Below, piece after piece: positions 44,319-52,940 of a stretch of DNA of 64,000 bases. This stretch comes from Arthrobacter sp. B6 (GTDB taxonomy: Bacteria > Actinomycetota > Actinomycetes > Actinomycetales > Micrococcaceae), in NCBI RefSeq assembly GCF_001663775.1, contig NZ_KV467168.1, forward strand, positions 2,607,846-2,671,845, in the 5' to 3' direction. The translations under genes and the position numbers were made by a program. The notes beneath the pieces are model-generated. The model made no database searches and was not told the DNA's origin. It saw nothing but the letters and a program-made list of their open reading frames with translations. How positions within the stretch are numbered: position 1 is the first letter of the stretch; every line of letters starts with the position of its first letter.

Positions 44319-46004
44319 TTACAGTCCGAGTTCTTCGAGAATGGGCAGCTTTTCACGGACCCAGGCACGGGCCTCGGTTGCGTTGGGTGCGGACAGTGCC
44401 AACTTGGCCAGTTGCTGCGCCTCGGCCAGCGTCACCGTCTTCAGGACCGCTGCCACGGCGGCCAGGGACCGCGCGGTCATGGACAGCGTGTTGACTCCCA
44501 GGCCGGTCAGGACGACGGCGAGGGCGGGGTCGGCGGCGGCCTCACCGCAGACGCCCACGGGCTTGTTGTGGCCTTCCGCGCGGGAGCCTTCCACTGTGAG
44601 CCCCACCAGGCGCAGGACTGCCGGCTGCCATGGCGTGTTCAGGTTGGCCAGCGGGCCCAGCTGGCGGTCCGCGGCCATGGCGTACTGGGTGAGGTCGTTG
44701 GTGCCCAGGCTCGCGAAGCCCACCTCGCGCAGGATGGCTTCGGCGGTGAGCGCCGCCGAAGGCACCTCCACCATGACTCCCGGATTGGTGATCCCGGCAG
44801 CTGCGCACATGGAGGCGAAATGAGCTGCTTCTTCAGCCGTGGAGATCATCGGGGCCATGACCCAGACGTCGGCCTCTGAATCCTTTTCGGCCAGGGCAAT
44901 CGCCTGCAGCTGGCGTTCCAGCACGCCCGGGGTGGTGAAGTCGGTGCGGTAGCCGCGGACGCCGAGCGCGGGGTTCGGTTCCGTGGCGTCGGTCAGGAAC
45001 GGGAGTGGCTTGTCTGCGCCGGCATCCAGGGTGCGGAGCACGACCTTCTTGCCGGGGAAGGCATCAAAAACGCTCTTGTAGGCCGCTGCCTGCTCTTCGA
45101 CAGTGGGTTCGGTGTCGCGTTCCAGGAAGCAGAACTCGGTGCGGAAAAGCCCCACGCCCTGCGCATTGAGGCCGGCAGCTGCCGCGGCATCCTTGCCGCC
45201 GCCAACGTTGGCGAGCAGCGGCACCAAGTGGCCGTCCGCCGTCGTGCCGTTGCCGTCGAAGACTGCCAGCAGGGAAGCGTTAGAGGCCCAGGCCTCTGCG
45301 GCGGCGCGCTGGTCCGCGTCCGGGTTGATGCTGATGAGGCCGGCGGCGCCGTCGACGTACACCTCCGTGCCGTCCGGCAGTTCGTCCACTCCCGCCGCCG
45401 CCACTACGGCCGGCAGGCCGAGGGAGCGGGCAATGATCGCGGTGTGGGACTGCGGTCCGCCGCCGGCGGTTACCAGGGCCAGTACCTTGTCCGGGTCCAG
45501 CGTGGCCGTGTCCGCGGGTGCCAGGTCCTCGGCAACCAGGATGAAAGGCGTGTTGGAGGAGGGGATGCCCGGGGCGGGCACGCCGCGAAGCTCGGCCACA
45601 ATGCGGGCCCGGACGTCCAGGACGTCGGTGGCGCGCTCAGCCATGTAGCCGCCCAGGTTGTGCAGCATCTCCGAGACCGAGGCGCCAGCCTCCCAGATGG
45701 CTCGCTGGGCCGAGGTGCCACGGGCAATCAGCTTGCCCGCACCCTTCAGGAGCATGGTGTCCTTGGCCATCAGCGCCGTTGCTTCCAGGACAGCCTTGCC
45801 ATCACCGCTGGCGGTTTCAGCCCGCGCCTTGAGCTCGTCATGGACGGCGCTGGCCGCTGCCTTAAGGGCGGCGGTGGCTTCCTCCGCGGAGGTCTCCCCG
45901 CTCAGCTGTTCGCCTGCCGGAGGTTCGCTGATCGGTTTGGGCATTTGCCGGATGGTGCCGATGATGCGGCCTGGGCTGACGCCAACTCCTGGGAAGTTCT
46001 GCAC
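44319..46004 (-). CDS. ptsI: PTS enzyme I (phosphoenolpyruvate-protein phosphotransferase)
   Basis: 561 aa from the GTG at 46004, preceded by GAGGA at six bases; an in-frame ATG 18 codons upstream (46058) is less well supported. The phosphorylated histidine is in GGPQSHTAIIAR (~residue 186). The PEP-binding barrel shows VGLFRTEFCFLERDTEP and the TNDLTQYAMAADR motif near the C-terminus. It transfers phosphate from PEP to HPr. The upstream gap, shared with the TetR and mtl genes, holds CRP-like and palindromic sites. Confidence 0.96.
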   Translation of the reverse strand: MQNFPGVGVSPGRIIGTIRQMPKPISEPPAGEQLSGETSAEEATAALKAAASAVHDELKARAETASGDGKAVLEATALMAKDTMLLKGAGKLIARGTSAQRAIWEAGASVSEMLHNLGGYMAERATDVLDVRARIVAELRGVPAPGIPSSNTPFILVAEDLAPADTATLDPDKVLALVTAGGGPQSHTAIIARSLGLPAVVAAAGVDELPDGTEVYVDGAAGLISINPDADQRAAAEAWASNASLLAVFDGNGTTADGHLVPLLANVGGGKDAAAAAGLNAQGVGLFRTEFCFLERDTEPTVEEQAAAYKSVFDAFPGKKVVLRTLDAGADKPLPFLTDATEPNPALGVRGYRTDFTTPGVLERQLQAIALAEKDSEADVWVMAPMISTAEEAAHFASMCAAAGITNPGVMVEVPSAALTAEAILREVGFASLGTNDLTQYAMAADRQLGPLANLNTPWQPAVLRLVGLTVEGSRAEGHNKPVGVCGEAAADPALAVVLTGLGVNTLSMTARSLAAVAAVLKTVTLAEAQQLAKLALSAPNATEARAWVREKLPILEELGL

Positions 46005-46116
46005 TGAAGGTCCTCGTTCTCTGCCGGTAGCCAGGCCCGCCAAGGTTCCCGGCGCCATGCCGGAAGCGCCAGGACTGCTACGTCCGGCGGCGCAAAACGT
46101 GCCTGAAAAAATTGTA

Positions 46117-46132
46117 TGTGATTCAGTTCATA
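46117..46132. promoter_or_regulatory. CRP/GlxR-like site
   Basis: TGTGA-TTCAGT-TCATA differs from the consensus TGTGA-N6-TCACA at a single arm base. It lies 112 bases upstream of the ptsI start and 32 upstream of the TetR start, suggesting cAMP-dependent control of the PTS/mannitol block. Confidence 0.45.
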
Positions 46133-46145
46133 TAGCATTGCTATA
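46131..46145. promoter_or_regulatory. perfect 15-bp palindrome TATAGCA-T-TGCTATA
   Basis: A perfect inverted repeat 18 bases before the TetR start and just upstream of its TAGGGT box (46151-46156). It is the natural candidate operator for the TetR protein and abuts the CRP-like site. Confidence 0.65.
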
Positions 46146-46163
46146 GGTGATAGGGTAGCGGTT

Positions 46164-46886
46164 ATGAGTTTGGATGGCCAGCTTCCCCCCAAAATGCGAC
46201 TGTTGCGTGCGGCGGCCGAATTGCTGGCAAACTCTGCGGGATCACCCGTTTCCACCCGCCAGATCACGCAGCTGGCGGGCGTTACGGCGCCCACGCTCTA
46301 CCACCACTTCGGTGACAAGGAAGGTCTTTTCGACGCCGTTGTCGCCGCGGGATTTGAAGAATACGTCGCGGGTGAAAGGGATTTCGCGCCGTCCGGACAT
46401 CCCCTGGAGGACATCCGGCGGATGTGGGACAACCACGTACAATTCGGCCTTAACCAGCCGGAACTGTACCTCGTGATGTTCGGCAATATCCGCCCTGAAA
46501 GCCGCCCCGCCATCGTTGCCGATGCCGAGGCCCTGATGGAGGAGATGCTGAACAAGGCAGCAGTGGCAGGCCAGCTCAACGTCCAGCCGCGGGAAGCGGC
46601 CAGGAGCATCCTGGCCGCCAATGTGGGGGTGACCCTCATGCTGATTGCGGAGCCTGCCGCCGAACGGAACCTTGAATTGTCCACCATGACGCGTGACGCC
46701 ATGATTTTTGCGGTGTCCGCGGACCAGGCCGCAGGGACGGGCCCGGATGGCTCCGGGAAGTCCTCGGTAGTGGTGGCAGCGATTGCCCTGAACGCCGCAC
46801 TCCAGGCATCGCACTCAGACCAGCTCTCCAGCTCGGAACTCAAACTCTTCCTCGAATGGCTTCACCGGATCTCAACCAGCAGCTAG
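46164..46886 (+). CDS. TetR-family regulator of the PTS/mannitol block (putative)
   Basis: 240 aa. The helix-turn-helix is at residues ~10-55 (RLLRAAAELLANSAG, then RQITQLAGVTAPTLYHHFGD). The ATG lies 7 bases after TAGGGT without a ribosome-binding site, so the mRNA is probably leaderless. It sits between ptsI (divergent) and mannitol EII (same strand, 101 bases on). Mannitol operons are more often controlled by MtlR-type activators, so a TetR protein here is notable; its role is inferred from position. Confidence 0.88.
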   Translation: MSLDGQLPPKMRLLRAAAELLANSAGSPVSTRQITQLAGVTAPTLYHHFGDKEGLFDAVVAAGFEEYVAGERDFAPSGHPLEDIRRMWDNHVQFGLNQPELYLVMFGNIRPESRPAIVADAEALMEEMLNKAAVAGQLNVQPREAARSILAANVGVTLMLIAEPAAERNLELSTMTRDAMIFAVSADQAAGTGPDGSGKSSVVVAAIALNAALQASHSDQLSSSELKLFLEWLHRISTSS

Positions 46887-46987
46887 CCAGTCCCAAGCCA
46901 CACTGCACCACCCTTTGCACAGGCAGTACCGTCGTCGAAATATCGGAAAATCCTGCGGAGCAGCAGGAATCACGGTTAGGAAATCAC

Positions 46988-49039
46988 ATGGCAACAGAGA
47001 CAGTTGCAAAACCCCGTACCAGCATGCGGGTTGGCGTCCAGAAGTTCGGGACGTTCCTGTCCGGAATGATCATGCCCAACATCGGGGCGTTCATCGCCTG
47101 GGGCCTCATCACTGCCCTCTTCATTGAGAAGGGTTGGATCCCCGTCCCGGCGCTGGGTGGTTTCGGTACCAATGCCGAGGGTGTGCCGTATGTGGGCCTG
47201 GTTGGTCCTATGATCACCTACCTGCTGCCGCTCCTGATTGCCTACACCGGCGGCAGGATGGTCTACGACGTCCGCGGCGGCGTGGTGGGCGCAATCGGCA
47301 CCATGGGCGTGATTGTGGGTGCCGGTATCCCGATGTTCATCGGAGCCATGATCATGGGCCCGCTCGGCGGCTGGACCATGAAGAAGATCGATGCGCTTTG
47401 GGACGGCAAGATCCGGCCGGGCTTCGAGATGCTGGTGAACAACTTCTCGGCCGGGATCTGGGGTGGCCTGCTCGCCATGCTGGGCTTCTACGGCATCTCT
47501 CCGCTGGTCACAGCCTTCAGTACGGCCGCCGGCAACGTAGTCCAGTTCCTGGTCAGCAACGGCCTGCTGCCGCTGACCAGTATTTTCATCGAGCCCGCCA
47601 AGGTGCTGTTCCTGAACAACGCCATCAACCACGGTGTCCTCACCCCGCTGGGTATCCAGCAGTCGCTGGACCAGGGCAAGTCCATCCTGTTCCTGCTTGA
47701 GGCCAACCCGGGTCCCGGCTTCGGCATCCTGCTTGCCTACATGTTGTTCGGACGAGGCGCTGCGAGGGCTTCGGCTCCCGGCGCCGCGATCATCCACTTC
47801 CTCGGCGGCATCCACGAAATCTACTTCCCGTACGTCCTGATGCGCCCGCTGCTCATTCTTGCGGCGATCGCGGGCGGCATGACGGGCATCGCAACCCTGT
47901 CCATCACCAACGCCGGCCTTGTGGCGCCGGCCGCTCCGGGATCCATCCTCGCGGTGCTCGCCCAGACCGCCCGCGACAGCTACTTCGGCGTGATCCTTGC
48001 GGTGCTACTCGCCACTGCTGCCTCGTTCCTCGTCGCCTCCGTCATCCTGAAGACCACTAAGCACAGCGACGAAGTGGAGCTCAGTGATGCCACCAGCCGC
48101 ATGGAAGCCATGAAGGGCAAAAAGAGCTCGGTCTCCTCGGCCCTGACCGGTGCGGGCACGGCAGGTACGGCCGTCCTCGCCGGTCCGGTCAAGAATATCG
48201 TGTTCGCCTGCGACGCCGGCATGGGCTCAAGCGCCATGGGCGCCTCGGTGCTGCGGAACAAGATCAAGGCGGCCGGCTTCCCGGACGTCAAGGTCACGAA
48301 CGCCTCCATTGCCAGTCTCGACGACAATTACGACGTTGTGGTCACCCACCAGGACCTCACCGAACGCGCCAAACCTGTCACCTCCAGCGCCGCGCACTTC
48401 TCCGTGGACAACTTCATGAACAGCCCCCGCTACGACGAGATTGTTGAGCTGGTCAAGAAGAGCAACGCTCCGGAAACATCCGACGCCGGTGCTGCCGCCA
48501 GCCAGGGCAACCACGGTGCCCACGCTGCCGACGCCCCTGTGGACGCAGCCCTTACGGACGCCACTCCCGGCAACGAAGCCACAGCGGGAACAACCGCCGT
48601 CGCACCGTCGGAGATACTGGTGGCTGACAGCGTCATCCTCAACGGCACCGCCACCACCCGCGACGCCGCGATCGACGAAGCCGGCCGGCTCCTATTGGCC
48701 CGCGGCGCCGTGGACGAAGGCTACATCGCCGCCATGCACGAGCGTGAAGAGTCTGTGTCCACGTACATGGGCAGCTACCTGGCCATTCCGCACGGCACCA
48801 ACGCGGCCAAGGACCACATCATGAAATCCGCGGTGTCCGTAATCCGCTACCCGGAGGGGATCGACTGGAACGGCAAGCAGGTCAAGTTCGTGGTGGGCGT
48901 GGCAGGGATCAACAACGAACACCTCCACATCCTGTCCTCGATCGCGAAGGTCTTCACCGATAAGGCCCAGGTGGCCCAGCTGGAGGCCGCCACGTCCGTG
49001 GATGAAGTGCTGGCGCTGTTCGGAAAGGTCAACGCATAG
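46988..49039 (+). CDS. mtlA: PTS mannitol transporter subunit IICBA
   Basis: 683 aa from the ATG at 46988 with TTAGGA upstream. EIIC (residues ~1-350) has the mannitol-type motifs [16 protein letters not shown] and [19 protein letters not shown] (~400-500) has the phosphocysteine Cys408 in [13 protein letters not shown]. An Ala-rich linker follows, then EIIA (~540-683) with the active histidine His602 in LAIPHGT. It imports mannitol and phosphorylates it to mannitol 1-phosphate using HPr. The full IICBA fusion matches E. coli MtlA order. The stop overlaps the mtlD GTG by one base. Confidence 0.96.
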   Translation: MATETVAKPRTSMRVGVQKFGTFLSGMIMPNIGAFIAWGLITALFIEKGWIPVPALGGFGTNAEGVPYVGLVGPMITYLLPLLIAYTGGRMVYDVRGGVVGAIGTMGVIVGAGIPMFIGAMIMGPLGGWTMKKIDALWDGKIRPGFEMLVNNFSAGIWGGLLAMLGFYGISPLVTAFSTAAGNVVQFLVSNGLLPLTSIFIEPAKVLFLNNAINHGVLTPLGIQQSLDQGKSILFLLEANPGPGFGILLAYMLFGRGAARASAPGAAIIHFLGGIHEIYFPYVLMRPLLILAAIAGGMTGIATLSITNAGLVAPAAPGSILAVLAQTARDSYFGVILAVLLATAASFLVASVILKTTKHSDEVELSDATSRMEAMKGKKSSVSSALTGAGTAGTAVLAGPVKNIVFACDAGMGSSAMGASVLRNKIKAAGFPDVKVTNASIASLDDNYDVVVTHQDLTERAKPVTSSAAHFSVDNFMNSPRYDEIVELVKKSNAPETSDAGAAASQGNHGAHAADAPVDAALTDATPGNEATAGTTAVAPSEILVADSVILNGTATTRDAAIDEAGRLLLARGAVDEGYIAAMHEREESVSTYMGSYLAIPHGTNAAKDHIMKSAVSVIRYPEGIDWNGKQVKFVVGVAGINNEHLHILSSIAKVFTDKAQVAQLEAATSVDEVLALFGKVNA

Positions 49040-50202
49040 TGAAGGCAGTACATTTCGGAGCAGGAAACATCGGCAGGGGCTTTGTCGGGCTGCTGCTGCA
49101 CGAGGCCGGATATGAGGTGGTGTTCGCGGACGTCGCCGAGGAGCTCATCGGCCAGTTGGCGGCAGCGGACAGCTACAACGTCCACGAGGTGGGGGAGAAC
49201 CCCACTGTCCGGACGGTGGATAATTTCCGCGCGCTGAACTCCGGCACGCAGGATGCAGACCTGGTGCGCGAAATCGCCACGGCGGATATCGTTACCACGG
49301 CCGTCGGGCCGCACATCCTGAAGTTCGTGGCACCCGCCATCACCAGGGGTATCGCGGCGCGGGACGCCGCGCTGGCGCCCCTGCAGGTGATGGCCTGTGA
49401 GAACGCCATCAACGCCACGGACATCCTGCGGGCCGAAGTCGCCGCGCTTTGGGACGACGCCGCCGGCTCACTGGACGCCGCGGCGGTGTTCGCGAACACC
49501 GCGGTGGACCGGATTGTGCCCAACCAGGAGCCGGGGCAGGGCCTGGATGTCACGGTGGAGACGTTCTACGAGTGGGTCATCGACCGGACGCCCTTCGCCG
49601 GCGCGGCGCCAGTGATCCCCGGGGCAACGTTCGTGGACGAGCTCTCGCCCTACATCGAACGGAAGCTGTTCACGGTGAACACGGGGCACGCCTCGGCGGC
49701 GTATTTCGGTTTTGAGGCCGGGCTGGAGAAAATTTCCGAAGCCATGGCGGACCAGGATGTGGCGGAGGATGTCCGCGCCGTCCTGGAGGAAACCAAGCAG
49801 CTCCTCGTGGCCAAGCACGGCTTCAGCAACGATGAGCAGGAGGCCTACGTCCAGAAGATCCTGGTCCGGTTCTCCAACCCGCACTTGCCCGACACGGTAC
49901 ACCGGGTAGGCCGCGCCCCGCTGCGCAAACTCAGCCGGCACGAGCGGTTCATCGGCCCCGCCGCCGAACTGGCTGAACGCGGGATCGTCCCCGAAGCGCT
50001 CCTGGGTGCCATCGCCGCGGCGCTGCGCTTCAACGACCCCGCCGACGCCGAGGCCACCGAACTCGCCCAGATCCTGGCATCGTCGTCACCTGCCGACGCC
50101 ACGGCCCGGATCACTGGGCTGGCTCCCGAACACCCCCTCTTCGAAGCAGTATCCACTTTGGTGGAAGAGCGCCAGGCGGAAGGGGCGAAGGCCCCCGCCT
50201 GA
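49039..50202 (+). CDS. mtlD: mannitol-1-phosphate 5-dehydrogenase
   Basis: 387 aa starting at GTG. It oxidises mannitol 1-phosphate to fructose 6-phosphate with NAD+. The N-terminal NAD motif is [20 protein letters not shown], the polyol-dehydrogenase signature region is [11 protein letters not shown], and the catalytic segment [16 protein letters not shown] contains the expected Lys and His/Asn residues. Length is typical (382-388). It is translationally coupled to mtlA. Tandem 32-bp repeats and a strong hairpin follow. Confidence 0.96.
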   Translation: MKAVHFGAGNIGRGFVGLLLHEAGYEVVFADVAEELIGQLAAADSYNVHEVGENPTVRTVDNFRALNSGTQDADLVREIATADIVTTAVGPHILKFVAPAITRGIAARDAALAPLQVMACENAINATDILRAEVAALWDDAAGSLDAAAVFANTAVDRIVPNQEPGQGLDVTVETFYEWVIDRTPFAGAAPVIPGATFVDELSPYIERKLFTVNTGHASAAYFGFEAGLEKISEAMADQDVAEDVRAVLEETKQLLVAKHGFSNDEQEAYVQKILVRFSNPHLPDTVHRVGRAPLRKLSRHERFIGPAAELAERGIVPEALLGAIAAALRFNDPADAEATELAQILASSSPADATARITGLAPEHPLFEAVSTLVEERQAEGAKAPA

Positions 50203-50213
50203 CCCGTCCCCGC

Positions 50214-50309
50214 ACGCTCTCCCACTTCCTGCAGACTTTTCGGGAACGCTCTCGCAGATCCTGCAGTCTTTTCGGGAACGCTCTCGCAGATCGTGCGGCT
50301 TTTCCCCGA
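50214..50309. repeat. three tandem copies of a 32-bp repeat
   Basis: Units start at 50214, 50246 and 50278 with an exact 32-base period, and a decayed fourth begins at 50310. Each reads ACGCTCTC, then CCTGCAG or similar, then CTTTTCGGGA; units 1 and 2 differ at few positions, unit 3 more. There are no spacers, so this is not a CRISPR array. The same unit occurs at 38409-38452. Confidence 0.9.
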
Positions 50310-50322
50310 ACCCTCCTGCAAT

Positions 50323-50359
50323 CACGACGCCGGCACTCACCCCGAGTGCCGGCATCGTG
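50323..50359. terminator. bidirectional hairpin between mtlD and a convergent gene
   Basis: Arms GCCGGCACTC (50329-50338) and GAGTGCCGGC (50344-50353) extend outward by five more pairs after one mismatch. It lies between convergent genes and could end transcription of both. Confidence 0.65.
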
Positions 50360-50398
50360 CGCTGTGAGCCCTGGCAGTGTCAGCCACCGGGCTGCGGC

Positions 50399-50659
50399 CT
50401 ACTCCGCCGCGGGCGGCTGCTCAACCGGGGCGGCTGAGGACGGGCGGTCCGCCAGTGACTCCGCGTGCCGCATCACCAGGGAAACGGCGGCCAAGGCGGC
50501 AGAAAATGGCAGGAAGAACACCGTGACCAGCTGGAAGGCCACCTGGAGAACCGAGCCAAGAGCCTGCGAATAGGATGGTCCGAACTGCAGCGACTGCATG
50601 ATCTGGGGAGCAAAGATGACCGAGAAGGCACCAATGACGCCCACGATGATCCCTGCCCG
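50399..50659 (-). CDS. small two-helix membrane protein
   Basis: 86 aa if translation starts at the TTG at 50659; a GTG five codons later is an alternative, and no start is well supported. Two hydrophobic helices are clear (IIVGVIGAFSVIFAPQIM and VLQVAFQLVTVFFLPFSAAL), followed by a short polar Pro-rich tail. Its 5' side faces the divergent GNAT gene, whose GTG is at 50700. No known family; function unknown. Confidence 0.55.
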   Translation of the reverse strand, partial: RAGIIVGVIGAFSVIFAPQIMQSLQFGPSYSQALGSVLQVAFQLVTVFFLPFSAALAAVSLVMRHAESLADRPSSAAPVEQPPAAE

Positions 50660-50699
50660 CAAACCCGCCGTACACGGGCGGCTGTGGAATGCTGGTGGG

Positions 50700-51221
50700 G
50701 TGACCCGGAACCCAGGTGCCCTGCCCCCTTTGCTGACTGCCGACGTCGACGGCGGGACCTTCCGCCTCCGCCACGCCTCACACGCTGACCTGCCTGCCAT
50801 AGTGGCCCTTCTCGCGGACGATTCCCTCGGTGCAGGCCGCGAACGAAGCCACGACATGGCCCCATACGAGCGCGCCTTCGAAGCGATCGACGCCGACCCG
50901 TCCCACCTGCTGGTGGTCGGCGAATTGGCGCCGCCCAGCGCTGGTGTCGGTCCCGTGGTTGCCACGTTCCAGCTGAGCTTCCTCCCCGGCATTTCGCGGC
51001 AGGGGTCGTGGCGCTCGCAGATTGAGGGTGTGCGCGTGGCAGGCAGCCTGCGGGGACAAGGCATGGGGAATCTTATGGTGCAGTGGGCCATCGAAGAGTC
51101 GCGGCGCCGGGGCTGCCGCATGATGCAGCTGACCACGCACAAATCCCGGACGGAGGCCCACCGGTTCTACGCGCAGCTGGGTTTTGACGCCAGCCACGAA
51201 GGAATGAAGCTCACCCTCTGA
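50700..51221 (+). CDS. GNAT-family N-acetyltransferase
   Basis: 173 aa from the GTG at 50700; the frame is open further upstream, but that part overlaps the divergent membrane gene. The acetyl-CoA loop is GVRVAGSLRGQGMGNLMVQWAIE (R-G-Q-G-M-G at ~residue 121), and the end segment KSRTEAHRFYAQLGFDASHEGMKL is typical of aminoglycoside/PhnO-like GNATs. Substrate unknown. It is followed by the second copy of the long palindromic element. Confidence 0.88.
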   Translation: MTRNPGALPPLLTADVDGGTFRLRHASHADLPAIVALLADDSLGAGRERSHDMAPYERAFEAIDADPSHLLVVGELAPPSAGVGPVVATFQLSFLPGISRQGSWRSQIEGVRVAGSLRGQGMGNLMVQWAIEESRRRGCRMMQLTTHKSRTEAHRFYAQLGFDASHEGMKLTL

Positions 51222-51225
51222 CCGT

Positions 51226-51293
51226 CCCCAACTGGGTAGCAGCAGGTGTCGTTTTGAGCGCCCAAAACGACACCTGCTGCTACTTACTTGGGG
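51226..51293. repeat. long palindromic intergenic element, copy 2
   Basis: Arms 51226-51256 and 51263-51293 (31 bp) match at 28 positions around a 6-base loop. The core GTAGCAGCAGGTGTCGTTTT is shared with copy 1 at 4261-4322. It again lies between convergent genes (GNAT and the sugar porter). Confidence 0.9.
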
Positions 51294-51312
51294 CGCAGGC
51301 CGCCCCCAGGTG

Positions 51313-52752
51313 CTACACCTTCACGGCGCCCTTGCGCACAAACAGCGTCTCGGCCTGCTCCAGGGACATGCCGTTGGTCTCCGGCACTTTGTACATCACA
51401 AAGAAGAACGACGCCGCCGCGAACAGCGCGTACATGGCGTACGTCAGCGGCAGGGACCCCGCGGCCATGACGGGGAAGCTGAGGGTGATGACGAAGTTGG
51501 CCACCCACTGCGCCGCTGCGGCCAGGCCCAGGGCACGGGCCCGGATCCTGGACGGGAAGATCTCGCCGAGCAGCACCCAGACCAGCGGGCCCCAGGACGC
51601 GCCGAAGCTGACCACAAAGATGTTTGCGGCCACCAGGGCCACCGGACCCCACGCACCGGGCAGGGAGATGTCGGAGCCTGAGCCCACGGCGGAGGAGAAC
51701 GCCACGGCCATGGTGCCCAGCGAGACTGCCATGCCGATGGAGCCGGCGAGCAGGATGGGGCGGCGGCCGATCCGGTCCACCAGGGCAATGGCCACCAGGG
51801 TCACCAGGATGTTGGTGACGGACGTGGCCACGGAAATGGTGAGCGAGTCCTTCTCCTGGAACCCGACGGCCTTCCACAGGGTGGTGGAGTAGTAGAAGAT
51901 CACGTTGATGCCCACGAACTGCTGCAGCACCGAGAGGATGATGCCCACCCAGACCACGGCCTGCAGTCCGAACGTCTTGCCGCGGAGCGAGCCCTTCTGG
52001 CCGGCCAGTTTGTCTTCTTCGATCGCGTCCTGGATCTCGCGGATGTGCCGGTCGGTGTCCTCGGACGGGGCGATGGAGTCAAAGACCTTGCGGGCTTCGT
52101 CTTCCTTGCCCTGGAACACCAGGAACCGCGGGGATTCCGGAAGGGTGTAGGCGATCCAGCCGTAGACGACGGCGGGGACTGCGGCGGCCAGGAACATCCA
52201 GCGCCACGCTTCGATGCCCAGCCAGTAGGCGTGGTCGGCGCCTCCGGCGCTGGTGGCGAAGAGGGCGTCGGACAGGAGCGCGGCAAATATACCTGTGGTG
52301 ATGGCCAGCTGCTGCAGCGAGGCCAGCCGGCCGCGGACCTGGCGCGGTGAAATCTCGGAAATATAGGCCGGTGCGATCACCGATGCCAGGCCGATGCCCA
52401 GGCCGCCCACCAGGCGCCAGAAGATCAGGTCCCAGACGCCGAAGGCGAAGCCGGTTCCGATTGCGCTGACCAGGAACAGCAGCGCACCAAGCTTCATGGC
52501 GGGGATGCGGCCGTACAGGTCGGCAACCTTGCCGGCGAGGTAGGCGCCGGCGGCGCAGCCCAGCAGGGCGATGGCCACTGCGAAGCCGGTGACGGCCTCG
52601 GACAGCGCGAATTCGTCCTTGATGGCATCCACAGCGCCGTTGACCACAGAGGAGTCGAAGCCGAACAGGAAGCCGCCCACCGCGCCCGCGAGCGCCAGCC
52701 AGATCACCCGCTGGGGGATTTTGGCGGTTGTCTGCTCCTTGGCCGTGGACAT
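51313..52752 (-). CDS. sugar porter-family MFS transporter
   Basis: 479 aa with 12 hydrophobic helices and AGGGAGA before the ATG. Sugar-porter marks are visible: ADLYGRIPAMKLG (the loop 2-3 G-R-[KR] motif), PESPRFLVFQGKEDEA after helix 6, GINVIFYYSTTLW in helix 7 and the PETNGMSLEQAE end motif. It is a proton/sugar or inositol symporter like XylE/IolT. No sugar catabolic genes adjoin, so the substrate is open. Confidence 0.93.
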   Translation of the reverse strand: MSTAKEQTTAKIPQRVIWLALAGAVGGFLFGFDSSVVNGAVDAIKDEFALSEAVTGFAVAIALLGCAAGAYLAGKVADLYGRIPAMKLGALLFLVSAIGTGFAFGVWDLIFWRLVGGLGIGLASVIAPAYISEISPRQVRGRLASLQQLAITTGIFAALLSDALFATSAGGADHAYWLGIEAWRWMFLAAAVPAVVYGWIAYTLPESPRFLVFQGKEDEARKVFDSIAPSEDTDRHIREIQDAIEEDKLAGQKGSLRGKTFGLQAVVWVGIILSVLQQFVGINVIFYYSTTLWKAVGFQEKDSLTISVATSVTNILVTLVAIALVDRIGRRPILLAGSIGMAVSLGTMAVAFSSAVGSGSDISLPGAWGPVALVAANIFVVSFGASWGPLVWVLLGEIFPSRIRARALGLAAAAQWVANFVITLSFPVMAAGSLPLTYAMYALFAAASFFFVMYKVPETNGMSLEQAETLFVRKGAVKV

Positions 52753-52899
52753 GGTTCTCCCTGGGTTTGGGGGGTGGGTGGATGCGGTGCGGACGTCGTC
52801 GGCTGCGGTACCGGCCCAGACGGCCGGCGCACACGCGCTACACAGTGTGGCACGTCACCGCCCACGGTTCCACTTAGGACTTTGGCCCTCCCCAACAGA

Positions 52900-52936
52900 A
52901 GGCCGACGACGGCGGGTGCGGCGCCGTCGTCGGCCT
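52900..52936. terminator. 15-bp perfect hairpin between two transporter genes
   Basis: Arms 52900-52914 and 52922-52936 (AGGCCGACGACGGCG type) with a 7-base loop. It lies immediately after the stop of the leftward efflux gene (52941). Minus-strand bases that follow are not T-rich (TTCTGTTGGGG). Confidence 0.65.
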
Positions 52937-52940
52937 CTGT

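Noticed and set aside
50214..50330. Possible CRISPR array (repeats of 32 bases)
   Set aside because: The units follow one another directly with no unique spacers, and no cas gene is in the window.
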